DNA of 64,000 bases from Pampus argenteus (Eukaryota > Chordata > Actinopteri > Scombriformes > Stromateidae). Positions 14,101 through 27,510 of the stretch are shown here, piece by piece (position 1 is the first letter of the stretch; each line of letters opens with the position of its first letter). The notes under the pieces are model-generated. The model worked only from the letters and a program-made list of their open reading frames with translations. It was not told where the DNA came from and searched no databases. The position numbers and the translations under genes are program-made. The stretch lies in assembly GCA_036937835.1 (NCBI GenBank), contig CM072873.1:18121501-18185500 (forward strand). Reading direction: 5' to 3'.

Positions 14101-17100
14101 GAGCTGTAGGGGCTGTCGTTTGTTGTCTAGTTTGAAACTACCTGCTTTAGGGGAAAGGTTAGAAATCAGCGATGACCAGAGCCTGAACCTGGCCACATGG
14201 TCAGTCACCCTCCGGCTGGGTTTAATCATACACTGAAAGCTTCAGATGTCACCAATAGTCTGGTTAAATCATGCACTAAAAGCAAATATATACATTTAAG
14301 CCAGCAGTGAATCTCTGACTTTGCCCTTTAACATACTTTTAATTTTAGATTTTTTTATATTGATCTTGTTTTTTTTCTGCTATCAATCCCTCTACTTTTC
14401 CACAGAATTGGATACTCAGTATTTTTAAACTGCTCCTGCTGCAGATGAAATTTCCCCGTAGTTTTGTTTCGTATTAAATCTTAGTATCAGCAGTTCTAAT
14501 GTAATCTTGCCTGTGTAAAAAGTTTCAACATTCACACTGTTGGGCCGATGTGAAAAATCTGTGAGATTTTAGGGTTTTGTCAACATAAATCCAGAGCTGC
14601 ACCCTCACATTGCCTCTTCTGTACATCTCACTATACATCCATTTACTAACCATCTTGTGTAAGCTACATGTACTGTATTACAAGTTGTTTACACTGCTGT
14701 TCAACTGATGATCATTATGTTTTTCTTCTGATTTCTTCCTTCCTCCTCTTCCTCCTCCCTGCTCCGCAGTGACAGTTATGCGCGTGTGAGAGCAGTGGTC
14801 ATGACTCGGGATGACTCCAGCGGAGGGTGGCTTCCCCTGGGTGGTGGAGGCCTTAGCTGTGTCACCGTCTATAAGGTCAGCCGGGCGGAGGACAGCAACA
14901 GCACCCATAGCGGAGGCAGCGGAGGAAGCAGCAGCAACCTCAGCCCCTGTAGCCCCAGTCCTAGTCCCAGTCCCACCGCTGTGGAGTTCCACATCAAGGG
15001 CGAGAGGCTCAGAGACAAATTGGTAAGGAATACCCTAGCACATGTACTTTAGATTTGAATAGTGTTTTAAGACACATTTCATATACTTATTCCCTAGCCT
15101 ATATGTCCGCTTTCTCGATGAGATCACCATGAGCACCCCCCTCTCTTTTCCCAGACCCCTCTTTCTCTGTCTTGCTCACACACACACTCATACACACAGG
15201 AAGTGGTTGTTTGGCTTTCCTCCACGGCGCAGGTATCTGAAAATAGGAGCGAACTGCGTGATGCTGTGATGCATGATGACATCATCAGGGAGAAGGGCAG
15301 ATTACTCAGTCGAGCAGAATGTGGGATGAAGGATGTGGGAAATGCACAAAGAGCTTGGAAGGGACCTAAATGATGGAAGAGGGGCTGGAAATTCACACTC
15401 ACTCACTTTTCCATGAGTACACAAGTAATTTGTAATTTATGTGTGATGTAAAGACTGTGTCAGAAGCATAATTAAACCAGGCACCAGGCAAATATGTTTC
15501 TGGTTGTTCTAACTAGAAAATAAATGATCAAATGTGTACATGTGTGAATCCCTCAGTAGCTGATATAGATAAACTGAAGAAAATCTTTTTATTTCTCTTA
15601 TCTATTTAGTTGGCGTGTAGTCTGACACACTTACTATGTTTAGTTGTTTTGCATAAACGGTAAAGAAATAAAGCTGTTTAAAAATGAATGCAACAGATTA
15701 TGATTTGGTCCATAAAAACAGTGTCTTCTTGTAGTACGGCTGCAACTAAGCAATTAGAAAAAAAAAATGCCCATCACAATTTTTCAGAGCCCAAGGTGAC
15801 ATATTCACCTTCCTTGTTTTGTCTAACGTCTTGTCCAAAACCCAAACATATTCACTTAATTATCATTTAAGACAAAGAAGAAATGTTTACATTCGACAAG
15901 CATTTTGATATAAATCAATATATGTTTTAATAAATACATTTTATTTTTGGGACCCTATGCAACGTATGCACTTGAAAACCCGCAACATGCAAGTCATACG
16001 GTCAATCCGTTTCCTCACAATCAAAGAAGTAAAACCGATGCACCAAATTCAAAGCTCAAATTGTACGTTGCGATTCTAATCCTTATGGCTTTTGCTATAC
16101 TTGCTGTAAAGCTTGTGACCTTCTTGTCACACACTCATGCTGTGTTGTAGATGTAAAACAGATCCAGTAGATGCACTGGGATAATCCTGAGTCTGTGGTA
16201 ATGAAAGTGTAAATCTGTGTGTGTGTGTGAGAGAGAACTGGCTGTTAGATGTCAGAAAACGGAAGAGGCCACCATGATGCACTGGAGTCTGGTGGCTCTT
16301 GACAATCTGACATTAGAGGCTTGTTACAGCAGCGGTATAAATAACCTTTTTATATCCTCTTTGACTGAAGACATTTTATATGCGTTTTGTGTTTACAGCC
16401 TATTTGTGTTTGTGCTTTGCTATCCGAGCGTGTGTGTGGCACAGGAAAAGGGTGTGACGGGAACGCCGTTGTTCAGACAGGGTATAGACATGGCTCAGAG
16501 ATGCTGATGACTGCTCTGGGATGTGGTAAAACACCCCTATCACCACCAGAGTCTACCCCAGCCACCACAACAAACACCCAGCCATATGTAGGTCTGTCGG
16601 GATGCCACCCAGTGCTAGGGTGTTGGCGTCAAACACAGCGCTACCGCCAGTCTAAGGGCATCAGAAGAAAAGAGACAGAATGATGAGTCCAAAACAACAG
16701 CAACAGACAAAACCACGTCGGTATATGCTTGTCTAACCAGAAACAGATGCAGGGCAATATCTGTTCTTATCTGCTACCACAGAGTTGTTACGTCAGTGTT
16801 TAGATTTCAGAGGTAAATGAAAGACTTATTACGTTATGAATGTTGTTGAAAATGCTGTTTTGAGTTGAGCTTGTTATGTCTAAAACACAGAAAATAGATG
16901 AGATCCTGAGGTATAAATATAAATATACAATTTCAGTATTTTTTTTTATTCAGAATAAAAAAGCATATATCCTAACCGTGATAGCAACCTGAACTGGATA
17001 GAGGAAAAAACAGATAAGAGATGGAATTTGTTTATAAAAAAAAGGCAGAGTTTCAGCTGGCAGATATGAAGTGATCGGGGTACATAAAAGATGAGGAAAT

Positions 17101-18605
17101 CAGGGAAAGAGATGTGTGTGTAGTCAAAGAGCAGGAAACAGAGGTGGAGCCAGATAGATGGAGACGGAAGAAGAGAGGTGGAGGGGATCTGTCTATAAGC
17201 GCAGTGATGCGGCACAGAGTGTACTGGTGATGACTCAGCTGGCTCTCCATATAGCTACCAATCACTCTCCTCCTCGTCCTCTCCCTCCTTTCTCGCTCTC
17301 TACCTCTCCTCATTCTGATTCTCTGACTCTAAAAACTACAGATCTAATTGGTTGATGATTACTTACCATACTGGCTCTCAGATTATAACAAATCTCTGGC
17401 TAAGCCCTCTGCTACTCCACCTCGCTTTCCTGTCTTTCATAGTCTCAGCGTCCCTCTGATTGATACAGCTGTGAATGTGGAGTAGTCCAGGCTTACGTGA
17501 AAAATAGCTTTGCATTGGGGCAAAGGTCCACTGGTTTGTTTCCACCGTTAACATTGTCATTTGTTAGCAAAATATGTAATATTAGCTGTAAAAATATCAA
17601 TATTGACCAATGCTAAAACATGCATCGTTTTATTCCAAGACAATAAGGTTATATATCATTTAATTTCAATGCAATTAATACTTTATTTGGTGTATTTTTT
17701 TTCTTGAAGTTGGTTGTAATTATACACTTGACGCTGTTAGCAAGGCAGTGATCAGAGATTATAACTGATTTCTCCCACCTGGTTTTCTTGTAATCTCTCT
17801 ACCCCCACCCCTATTTCCACTCTCACGCTATGTCTTCACTACTCCCGGCACGTCTCACCTCCATCTATCTCTGTCCCCTCTCCTCCCCTAACATCTCTAA
17901 ACCTCTGATCCGTTTCTGTCCGGGTGGCTCCTCCTTCTCTTTTCTCCCGAGCGCCATGTGGAATGTGGTGTTAAGTATCGTCCTTCCATGCAACCGTGAT
18001 ACTTCCTCCTCTGTCGGCCTTGCTGCACGCTCACCTTACCTGCTCCGGCTCCATTCAGTCTCGCCTCCACAATCAGCCCCAGAGGCACAGTGGACCCCCC
18101 CCACCCCCTACCGCCCTACCCCTTCCTTGCCGCCCCATTCTCCTCACATCCATCCCTCTACTCTTCCCTCCCCTTGTCCAGTGGCTCTGGGTAAACACAC
18201 AGGCTTAACCCTTGGCCCCAGCTTTTCTTGGCGAGAGGCAACAGTGACATGAGGACAGATATTGAAGGGACATCTTTCACATGCAGAAAAACAATGTTGT
18301 GATACACTTGCAAACAGCATAACCAGCATATCTCTGTGTACTTCAAGCGACTGCGCTCCCCCTCTGACACACGCATATCGCATATCATCAACCTCTAGTA
18401 CAGCTGCCATGTATCAGCCTCTTTATGCGTGCGTGTTTGACTGTTGTCCAGATCCAGGGGGAACAGTGCCATCTGCTTTCAGTTGTCGAGAATTGGTTTG
18501 TGACCATTATCCTCTGACAAGGCATTCGTGCCATGAAGATGCACAGTGTAGCACTTGGGTCATTGAGCTTTTCATCACACCAGCTCCTGCGCTCACGTGT
18601 TCTCT

Positions 18606-18640
<35 letters not shown>

Positions 18641-21380
18641 GCAGATTGCCACACGCATGCTCACACATTCACATCCCATTAAGCCACTCTCGTGCATGTT
18701 TTGTAAAAAAGAAAAAAAAGAAAAGAAAAAAAAACCCCGACTGTAATGGCCGTCTCTCATTTCATTTAATCTGCCTAGAGGAAGGCCAGGAGGTGGCCCA
18801 GTAGCCCTGATTAATAATAGGCTTTGGAAACACAGTCTCTCTCTGCCACACACTTGGGCTGCCTGGCTCCAAAACAAACTCACTCCCCTCTTTTCTGTCA
18901 CCACCACTGCTTTCCAACTTTATCATTATCTGTAATGAAAACTCCACCATTCAGAATGTTTTACAAATTACCCCAAAAAGTATGTGAAATTATTGGGTTT
19001 AGGATTTTTTTTTTTCGTGGGATTTCTATTTTAGAAACTATCTATTTTAGAGTTATGTGTACTTCCAGTTGCAGGCCTCTTTTCTCTTTCCTCCCTCTTC
19101 TTTCTTTCCCCTTACTCATGTTGTGGTGGATTGATTAAATGTGACACATTTAAACAGCTTAGAGTGAGGAATAAGATGAAGGATTTACATCTGTGTTTCC
19201 CTAAAGAGTCCTAACCCGTAGACCATTTAATGATGCAGTTTCCGGTCTGCATACTAATAACTTATAGCTTGACAGTCTCCCACATGTATTTAATTTTCTA
19301 GTAATTCCTGGGTCTACAGGGAAGGAACTCATTGTGTGATCGCACCTTTGTCACTCAGTGCCTTCAATACACCTTGTTTCACTCTTTCGCTCTGTGTGTG
19401 TGTGTGTGTCAGGTGGTGCTGGAGTGTGTCCTGCAGAAAGACCTAGTCTACAACAAGGTCACCCCCATCTTCCACCACTGGAGGATCAATGATAAGAAGT
19501 TCGGACTGACCTTCCAGAGTCCTGCTGATGCTCGTGCCTTCGACCGGGGCGTACGCCGGGCCATTGAGGACATCAACCAAGGTGGGCATATGAGTGTGTA
19601 TATGTCTGCTTGTACATCTGTTGTTTTTTTAAGTTTAGAGCAGGTAAAACCTGATAACTAAGTCAAGATCAACTCAGCTGAACTTCTCTTAACTTCAGCA
19701 TCAAGCAACCGGCATCGGCTATTGTTTCCATATCAAAAAATCTGAGCACACAGACATTTCGCTGCCTTTTTTTTTCACTCCTCTCACCCTATCAACATAA
19801 CACCAGGTTTGTTTGGAATTCCCTCCCAAGAGGTTGCACTATACTGTGCGTGCTGGCTGGCACCCAATGCATGTAAAATAATATGGGTGTATGTCTATGA
19901 ATGTGGCATGAATTTTTGCTGGCGGGTGTCTGCTGCCTGTATTCCTGCCTCTTTGTCATTGGCTCGTAATGGCTGACCTAGCATCTGTTCTGAGAGAGAT
20001 GCATAACGTTGATTAGCGTTGATGATTCCCCCGTAGCCCCTCCCCGAACGTGCTACCTGCTCACTCACCCAAGCATGACCCCTTCCATGTTATCTTATCA
20101 GTGCCAGCTGCCCAGATAAACTCTGCACTTCCTGTAGAGACTGGCAGAGCAAAGCTGTGCCCAGATAGTGAGTGATATATGACGGAGTGAGAGGGGAGGG
20201 AGGGTTGGTAAGAAAGACTGAAAGAATGGGTGGCAACCTGAGATGGGGGCAAAGTTTTAGTCAGAAGAAGCTTCACCGCGTTGAGCTTTTGTGCTGCTCA
20301 GACTTGTTAAGTAAGTTTGAGGACTGGCTAGGCTAGTCTTAAAAAAAGTCAGTGTTTGGTTTGAACAGTGTACAGTGTGGCATTCATACACTTGGGTGGA
20401 GTTGACTCTTTGAGTTGAGTTAGCAGCTTTGGGTCCTGATACGCATTATTTTTTTAGTTCAGTGCCAGAGGTTGTAAAGTCATCCAATTAGCAGGAGAAT
20501 CGCCTGCTCAGCAATCTGCAACCCAGCCCCATGTTACACAAGAGGCTGGCTGGGGAGCTATAATCTGCTTTACTCTCTCGACCTGGGAACCCTGGGGAGC
20601 ACTGGGGAGGCACAGCACAACATATCGTAAAGGCTTATCACCGCTGGGCATCAGTAGCTTCTTGCCCACAATCGTTTATCTTGGATTTGAACTTCCTGGG
20701 CACCAGTCCACACAAAGTCTAGGTGAAAGGTAATCACGGCCAACAACAGTCAAGCTGGCTTTGGAAATAGCGTTGACTCTCAATTTCCAATGAAGATGAG
20801 AGCAACGATGGATTGCTTCAAACACTTATATTAAGCAGCTGTTGGAGGTCATCCTTCAAAACGGTTCACATTGGAGCTGAAATAATCACTCATTTAATAG
20901 ATTTAATCGCTAGAAAATCAAACAACTATTGTGATAAGCTATTGATCATGTTTTTGCACAAAATTCGAGTAATAATATATCCACATTTGAGTATTCCTAT
21001 ACTCAAATATTGGATATTGGCTGGTTCTCATAGCCCTCTTGTTAGAATAATCAATAATGAGTTGTATTAAACACACCTTGCACAGAGGCTGTACAGTTTC
21101 TGCTATTAAACGCTTCAACTCTTTCTGTGAATGTCGGCTACAGCAAGTGATGGTGAGTTTCAGCTCCTCTCTCTCTCTCTCTCTCTCCTTCCCCTGCTGT
21201 CCTCTCCTCCCTCTGTTCTCCTTTCTCTCCTGGCATCTTCTGTATTCTGCCAGTGTTGTGTAATGCCTCTCCTCAGCGCAGGCAGGCAGGTTCTTCTGTA
21301 TTCCTGTTGCGTCGTTCTGCTGCCGGACTGCTGCGTGAATGTATGTGGGGAAGGGGCGGGGAGGGGGGCTGACAGAGAAT

Positions 21381-21472
<92 letters not shown>

Positions 21473-24400
21473 TCAGTCTTGCAGTCTTCTGTTGCCATGG
21501 CAACGCTGGGCACATGGCTCAGACAGTTTCGTGGCCCAGCACTGCCGGAGTCGTGCTGCAGGAAGCCTCTTTCTCTCAGTAGTGAAGAAGTGCATATACA
21601 TACATTCATACATACATGCATGCATACAAACACCTTTCTCCATATGATTCAGAGACACTGACGGACAGACGGTGTCTAACACAAGCCCAGTGAAGTCTCT
21701 GTGGTGGAGACATCATTGCCACATATTGCTGTGTTGCATTACTGAATGCAGACAGGCTGGCTGTTGCCTCAGTGCTTCAAATGAGGCCTTTAATTAAGCG
21801 AACCTACGTTTTAAAAAAGAACCTCCTCCTGATGCCTCAGGTACAAACAGTTTCCCCTTCATCCCAGTGGAAATGGTTTAATCGCTGTTTTGCCACAACC
21901 CGAGCTGCAACCATTTTCTCATGTCTTAAGTTTCTTTAAAGGTGTCTTATTTTATCTTTTAATATGTCGTCTGCTGCTGCTGCTCATTGTAGGTTTGCTT
22001 TCATCAGACAAACAGTAGTGTTGAGTTTTAATTAAAGCTGGGTGAAGCTACAATATTAGTTTGAATACCTGTACCTGTAGAGTGATAATCATACTAAATG
22101 TCTTTTTCTGGAGCCAGATGTGTTGAACTGCATCGTATGGTGTTCTCCATATGAAAGTGTCTCTCTGCTTTGTTAGTTTAACAGTTCCTATGACATTAGT
22201 GTCTGTGAGGTTTGCGTTATACCATCCAGAGAAGCTGTTTATTTATTCTGAGGTAATGAAAAGCTGTAACACAGTCAGCCTGATACCTGAAACATAAGCT
22301 CTGACTGCAGCATCCGCAGACGAGGTGTGTTGGATGTGGAAATGGCGCTTGGTGTTTTAGCTGAGGTCGGGGGTTACATTATTGTACGCATGCATATTTC
22401 ATTAATGTCTGTGCGTCCCCCTGACACAAAGCAGTTTTCACTTCCCCATTAGGCAACAGTCAGAAGAAAGCAGAAGCTGTGGCCTATTTTGGCCTTGACA
22501 AGAATCACACTTCTATGTATATTCGTATATTATATATTCACCGTTCTGGTGTGGTTCAGTCCAGTAGATACCGGTCGTATGGGAATGGGTTTCAGTACCC
22601 GAGGCGATGGCTGCAGGTATGCTGTATGCTATTAACTGGCTAAGGCAGTTCTCTAATCTTTTGCTCTTGTGTTCTTTCTCTCTTCCAGGTTGTCGGTCGT
22701 TTGGGGAAGGAGATACTCCTGAAGATGGACTACCGGTGAGTAAGATCAAAGCTGAGAGGTTCCAGAAGAAAGTGTGTTGTTGGTGTGCAGTCTAGTTTTC
22801 TGTATGAGTCTGTTTGAGTGTGTTGGGTCAAATGTATTTAGGGTTTAAGAATTTGTCACAATACATTTTTGTTAGAATACGCCCTACAGTGTTTTCCTTC
22901 ATAATGTAGTCATATTTATCACTCCACTCTCCCTCACCATTGTAGAGGAGGCAGGTCATAGTTAGAACCTGAGTCATACATTTGATCCCTGATGTGCCCC
23001 AGCCAGGCCACTGACACCTGCCTTTGTTGATGAACAGTTGTTCATAGAGGTTTACAGATGTTTAACCAGTGGCAGCCAGACCCTGAGGTGAAGCTGGCTA
23101 GCAAACGTGCTAGAGCAGGCGTAGCCATCTCTATCATGGCACCTCGGTTGCTGTCACTCTTGTTACAGTTAATGCCGATTATAATAACTATTGCCTCAGG
23201 TGCTTGTTGTTCAAAGGCATCTTGGGGCTTGCTCTGTGATTTCAGTGTTCACGTGTCAGGCCTGCTTTCTGTTGACAGGGTGAGCACCGCCAAGGTGCAC
23301 GGTAAGAACCGTATGTATTCATTCCCGGGCATGTGGTTAAGAATGCTATGTACTCTTTAGCTGAGACAGGCAGCAGGTATTTTAATAGTTCAAGCTTCCA
23401 CACCCATGTTGATTTGTTTAAGATATCAGGCCTGTTACAGGAACGTCATTCACCTGTTCTGCTACTGATTGCAAAGCAGGTGAAAAGTTTATGGAAGGAA
23501 GGGCAGTTCTTCTAAATGCACACTTGCACTGAGTTCGTAGAAATGTAGAAACACATTGTACATTGCAATCCTTTGTGAAACTTAATTAAATGCTTTTGGC
23601 ACATTGTCAGAGAGGTGTTTATTAAACTCAGGTAATTGTAATTTGTTGTGCAGACAAAGATGCGACTTCAGAATTTACTACAGAAATCAACTAAAACAGT
23701 ACTCTCAGCTTTTGCAGGGTTGTTGTACTGCGCATAGTGTTTCTTATTATTGATATCATACCATACTATTTAAGATGTGGGGTTCATAGCACTTACCAGA
23801 GGCTGATCATCACCTTTGACCCTCCCCTCCCTCGTATCCGATGCCCCGAATGAGTGGTGAAGGAGGGAGCTGCGTTCCTGTGGCTTAAAGTTCCTCTTTA
23901 AGAAATCAGCCTGAACATACAGGAAATCCAATGGCACCACTGTTGCTAGGCAGCAGGGGGGATAGGGGTGGGGGGGTGACAGAGCTAGAAGGGGGTGTTC
24001 ACAAGGTTCAGTGAGTGAGGCACCGAGGGTGTCACCATGGTGATTTGGCATCCGAATGTTGCGGTCGGAGACCTGGGCTACAGTGCTGCAGCCAGACAGT
24101 CAGCAGAATACCACCACAGCAGAAGGTGTCACATGAGCTTCATCCTCCATCATAAAGTCACACCACAGTTTGAACAGATACCCTAATAGGAGATCAGCAC
24201 AGGTTCATGAAGAAATACATCAATTTCTACATTCAGTTCTTTAGTTTGTGGTATTGATGTGCACCTTTTTAGAAATTGCCCTTGGGGAAAAAAGAAATCA
24301 GTCTCAATGAGATTACCTGACTTAATGAAGTTTAAATAAAGATAAATTTAAAAAATAGCATATCTGCCCTGAGTAGCCGTGACCTCGTCTAGAAAACGCA

Positions 24401-27400
24401 CCAGTCTCATCAGCTCGAGAGGTCATCATCAAGACTTATTTAGTGGTTAGATTCAGAGACATCTCTGTTAAGTATTTGAAATGACTGGAATTCATGATAG
24501 CCTTGCATTATTTGAAGCATACGAATGATGTGTGTGTGAGTAGTGTGTGTGTGTGTGTGTGTGTGTGTGTCAATGTACGTGCATTCAAGATGGTCTCCTC
24601 CACCCACATCCTGCCCACTAAGGCTCAGCACCCACTTGTATGCCCTTCACAACCAGACCACATTCTTCCTCTCACTCAGAGAAGCTCACACACTATATGC
24701 ACACAAAACATATTCTATCCATTAAAAAAAAATTGGTTGCACAACACCCTACTCAGCTGTGATGACCCACTGCCAGGAATTATGTTGTACCACCGCAGTC
24801 CTTCCGCCAGTACAAAGTAAAACGTTTTTTTTTGGGTGTTTTTTTTCGAATGCCACAGGAAAACATCCGCATCTAATTTAGTGCTGGCAGGAAGTTTTTT
24901 TCTTATCAGTTTAGTACACAGAGGTTTTGTTGGCCAGTTGACTTTTAACAGCCTGACTCGTAGACCAGAAACTTTCAGGCTGGTTTGGTGTGGCTTGATA
25001 GGGCTCCATAAAACACCAATGGAGCCAGGTAACCTTCAGTTAGATGAGAAGATTGATATCGCTTGTGTCTGTAGGCTGAATATGAAGAAGCTACAGCCAT
25101 CGATTCCTTAGCATAGCACAAAGACTGGACACAGCTCGCCTGGGTCTGTCCAAAAGGCTTTGACCAATTAACACCTTATGTCTTTATTTTAATCCGTTCA
25201 AAAACCAAAGTGTAAAAATACAACAATTTGTATGTTTGTGCAATGGACTACTTCTTGAAAGGGTGCATTGACTTCACATTGACCTCCCGAAAATGTTGCT
25301 TTTACACTTTGTTTTTTTATATGGATTAAACAAACTAGATGTAATGTAATTGGTGAGCCGTAGAGGTGCCGGGAGGCTGATCCAGGTTAGCCGTTTGCCC
25401 TTGTTTCCAGTCGTTATGCTAAGCTAAGCTAAACATAAACTAACTGCAGCTCCATATTTAGTGTACAGACATGAGAGTGGTATTGATCCTCTCATCTTGG
25501 CAGGAAAGTGTATTTTCCCAAAATGTCAAACTCTTCTTTTAAGGGATGTGTGGGGAGTTGCCTAGAACTTGGCTGTGTTTCTTTGTTTTTAAGTAAAACA
25601 AAACCCACAGATAACTACTAATCATAATTTGCCTCATTTATATTAAGACCTGTTTCTAGAGTGTGAGAAACGCATATGTTTGGTTTAGTGTCCCTGATCA
25701 AACGTCCAAACATGCACACAGTCTTTTCCTCTCTGTTCTTGTCCATCTTTACTGCAGAAACTTGTACAACTGCTCTTCTAGTAGGTTTCCAGTATGTGGC
25801 CAGACCCCAGCCTCCCCTGTCCTGAGCCTCTGTGCCTTTGAGGGCGGAAGTGCATAGATCTCTGATGTTGGTGTGGGGCCAGGTTGCCCCTGGCTCCCAC
25901 CCCCTCCATCCCTCCTGCCCCTCCTCTCCTCCCTCACCCAGCCACATCTCTAGGGTCAGATCAGCTCCAGATTGGCCCCCACGCATGCCTTTGAATGGTG
26001 GGGCTTAGGCAAGCGCTTTAAAAGGAAGCCCAAGTCTGTTTCCCATTTCACCCCCCCCACCTCTCCCCCCTCGCTCCTTTCTCTCTTTCTCTCACATACA
26101 CACACAGCTGTCATCTGGCTTTTTAAGTTCTGTGCTGCATTTCTCCAGCTGGAGCTGGTTTATGACATTCCCTCGGCAGACTCTTTGGCCTCTCGCTCTT
26201 TCTCCTCTCTCTCTCTCGCTCCATCTCTCTCTCTCTCTCTCTCTCGCTCTCTCTCTCACACACTCACACACACACGAATATAACACAAGCTCATTTTTTC
26301 CTGTTCTGTTCTTTCTCTTCTCTCCCTCCACTGTCTCTTATTCCTCACATTCCCCTGCAGACGCTATGGATGTGTGTTACACCACTTGGTATGTTTGGAG
26401 GCAAAGAAGGAGCAAAGTCATACACACACACACACACACACACCATGTGTTAGCAGTCTAAAGGGGGAAAAAAGAAGAGAAAGAGAGGGAAAAAAAAAAG
26501 AAGTCAAAGGAAGCATCTCTTAGCAACCACAGGACAGTAATTACTGTAGCAGCAGCTGGGAGCAAACCAGATTTCCGCTGTGCGTTAAAGCACTGGCGTG
26601 GGCTACTTTACACACAGCACTGACTAACCAGAGCCAGCAGCCTCCTCCACACGCAGAGCAGAGAGAGAGAGGGTGGGAGAAGGAGAGCAGAGCAGAGGAG
26701 AGAAGGACTAACCCTGCCTTGATGAGGTCAGGGTTTGTGTGGGAAAAGAGGGACAGCTAGCCAGTGTGAATCAGGATTGAACGGCGTGCGTCCATGTTTG
26801 TGTATTTCTTTGGAACTTGACGGAGAAGAATAACACTGAATGACCATAACACTAAAATGACAGTATTGACAAAGTGTTTGGTGCATGAACAAGCTGGAAG
26901 TTGTTCAGATGGTTGTTGTGACATAATGCTGGACCTAAAATATCATCACAAGGCTCTTGATAATAACGGACTATCCTCCCCCATCTCTCATCACCTCTAC
27001 AAGCATGAATCATGGAATAGCCACCACTTATATTTTTTATTTTTTTTTGCCATAAGTACTGAATTATTGTACTTTTCTACTGGAGCCATACATATTTATT
27101 ACTATTACTATTATTATTATTATTGTTGTATTTGTGTTTGCTGTACTTATTATTTTTTATTCAGCATTCACATGATATTATTAATAGACATGTCATCCTG
27201 ATTGATGTCCACAGTGAGCATCCCTCTTGTAATTATTAAAATTGTTTGGCATTCACCTCGCACTATTTCCCTCCTTTTTAAAAAAATGATTTTTATTCAC
27301 ATATTTCAACTCTTTCTGCAGGCCTGCGTTTGTAGATTTTACATCAGTTAAATGTTGGTGAGAGAACACAGGCTGATGGGAACTCTGAGTTCTTAACAGA

Positions 27401-27477
27401 AGGGCCTTGAGTCATCACCACACAGCACACTCATTTGGCCAAGCGTAGGCGCAGGATGCCCCCTGGTGGTTAGGAGT

Positions 27478-27510
<33 letters not shown>

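Noticed and set aside
21131..21661. 176-codon plus-strand and 157-codon minus-strand frames of alternating VC or HT residues
   Set aside because: Products of the (TG)n repeat, not genes.
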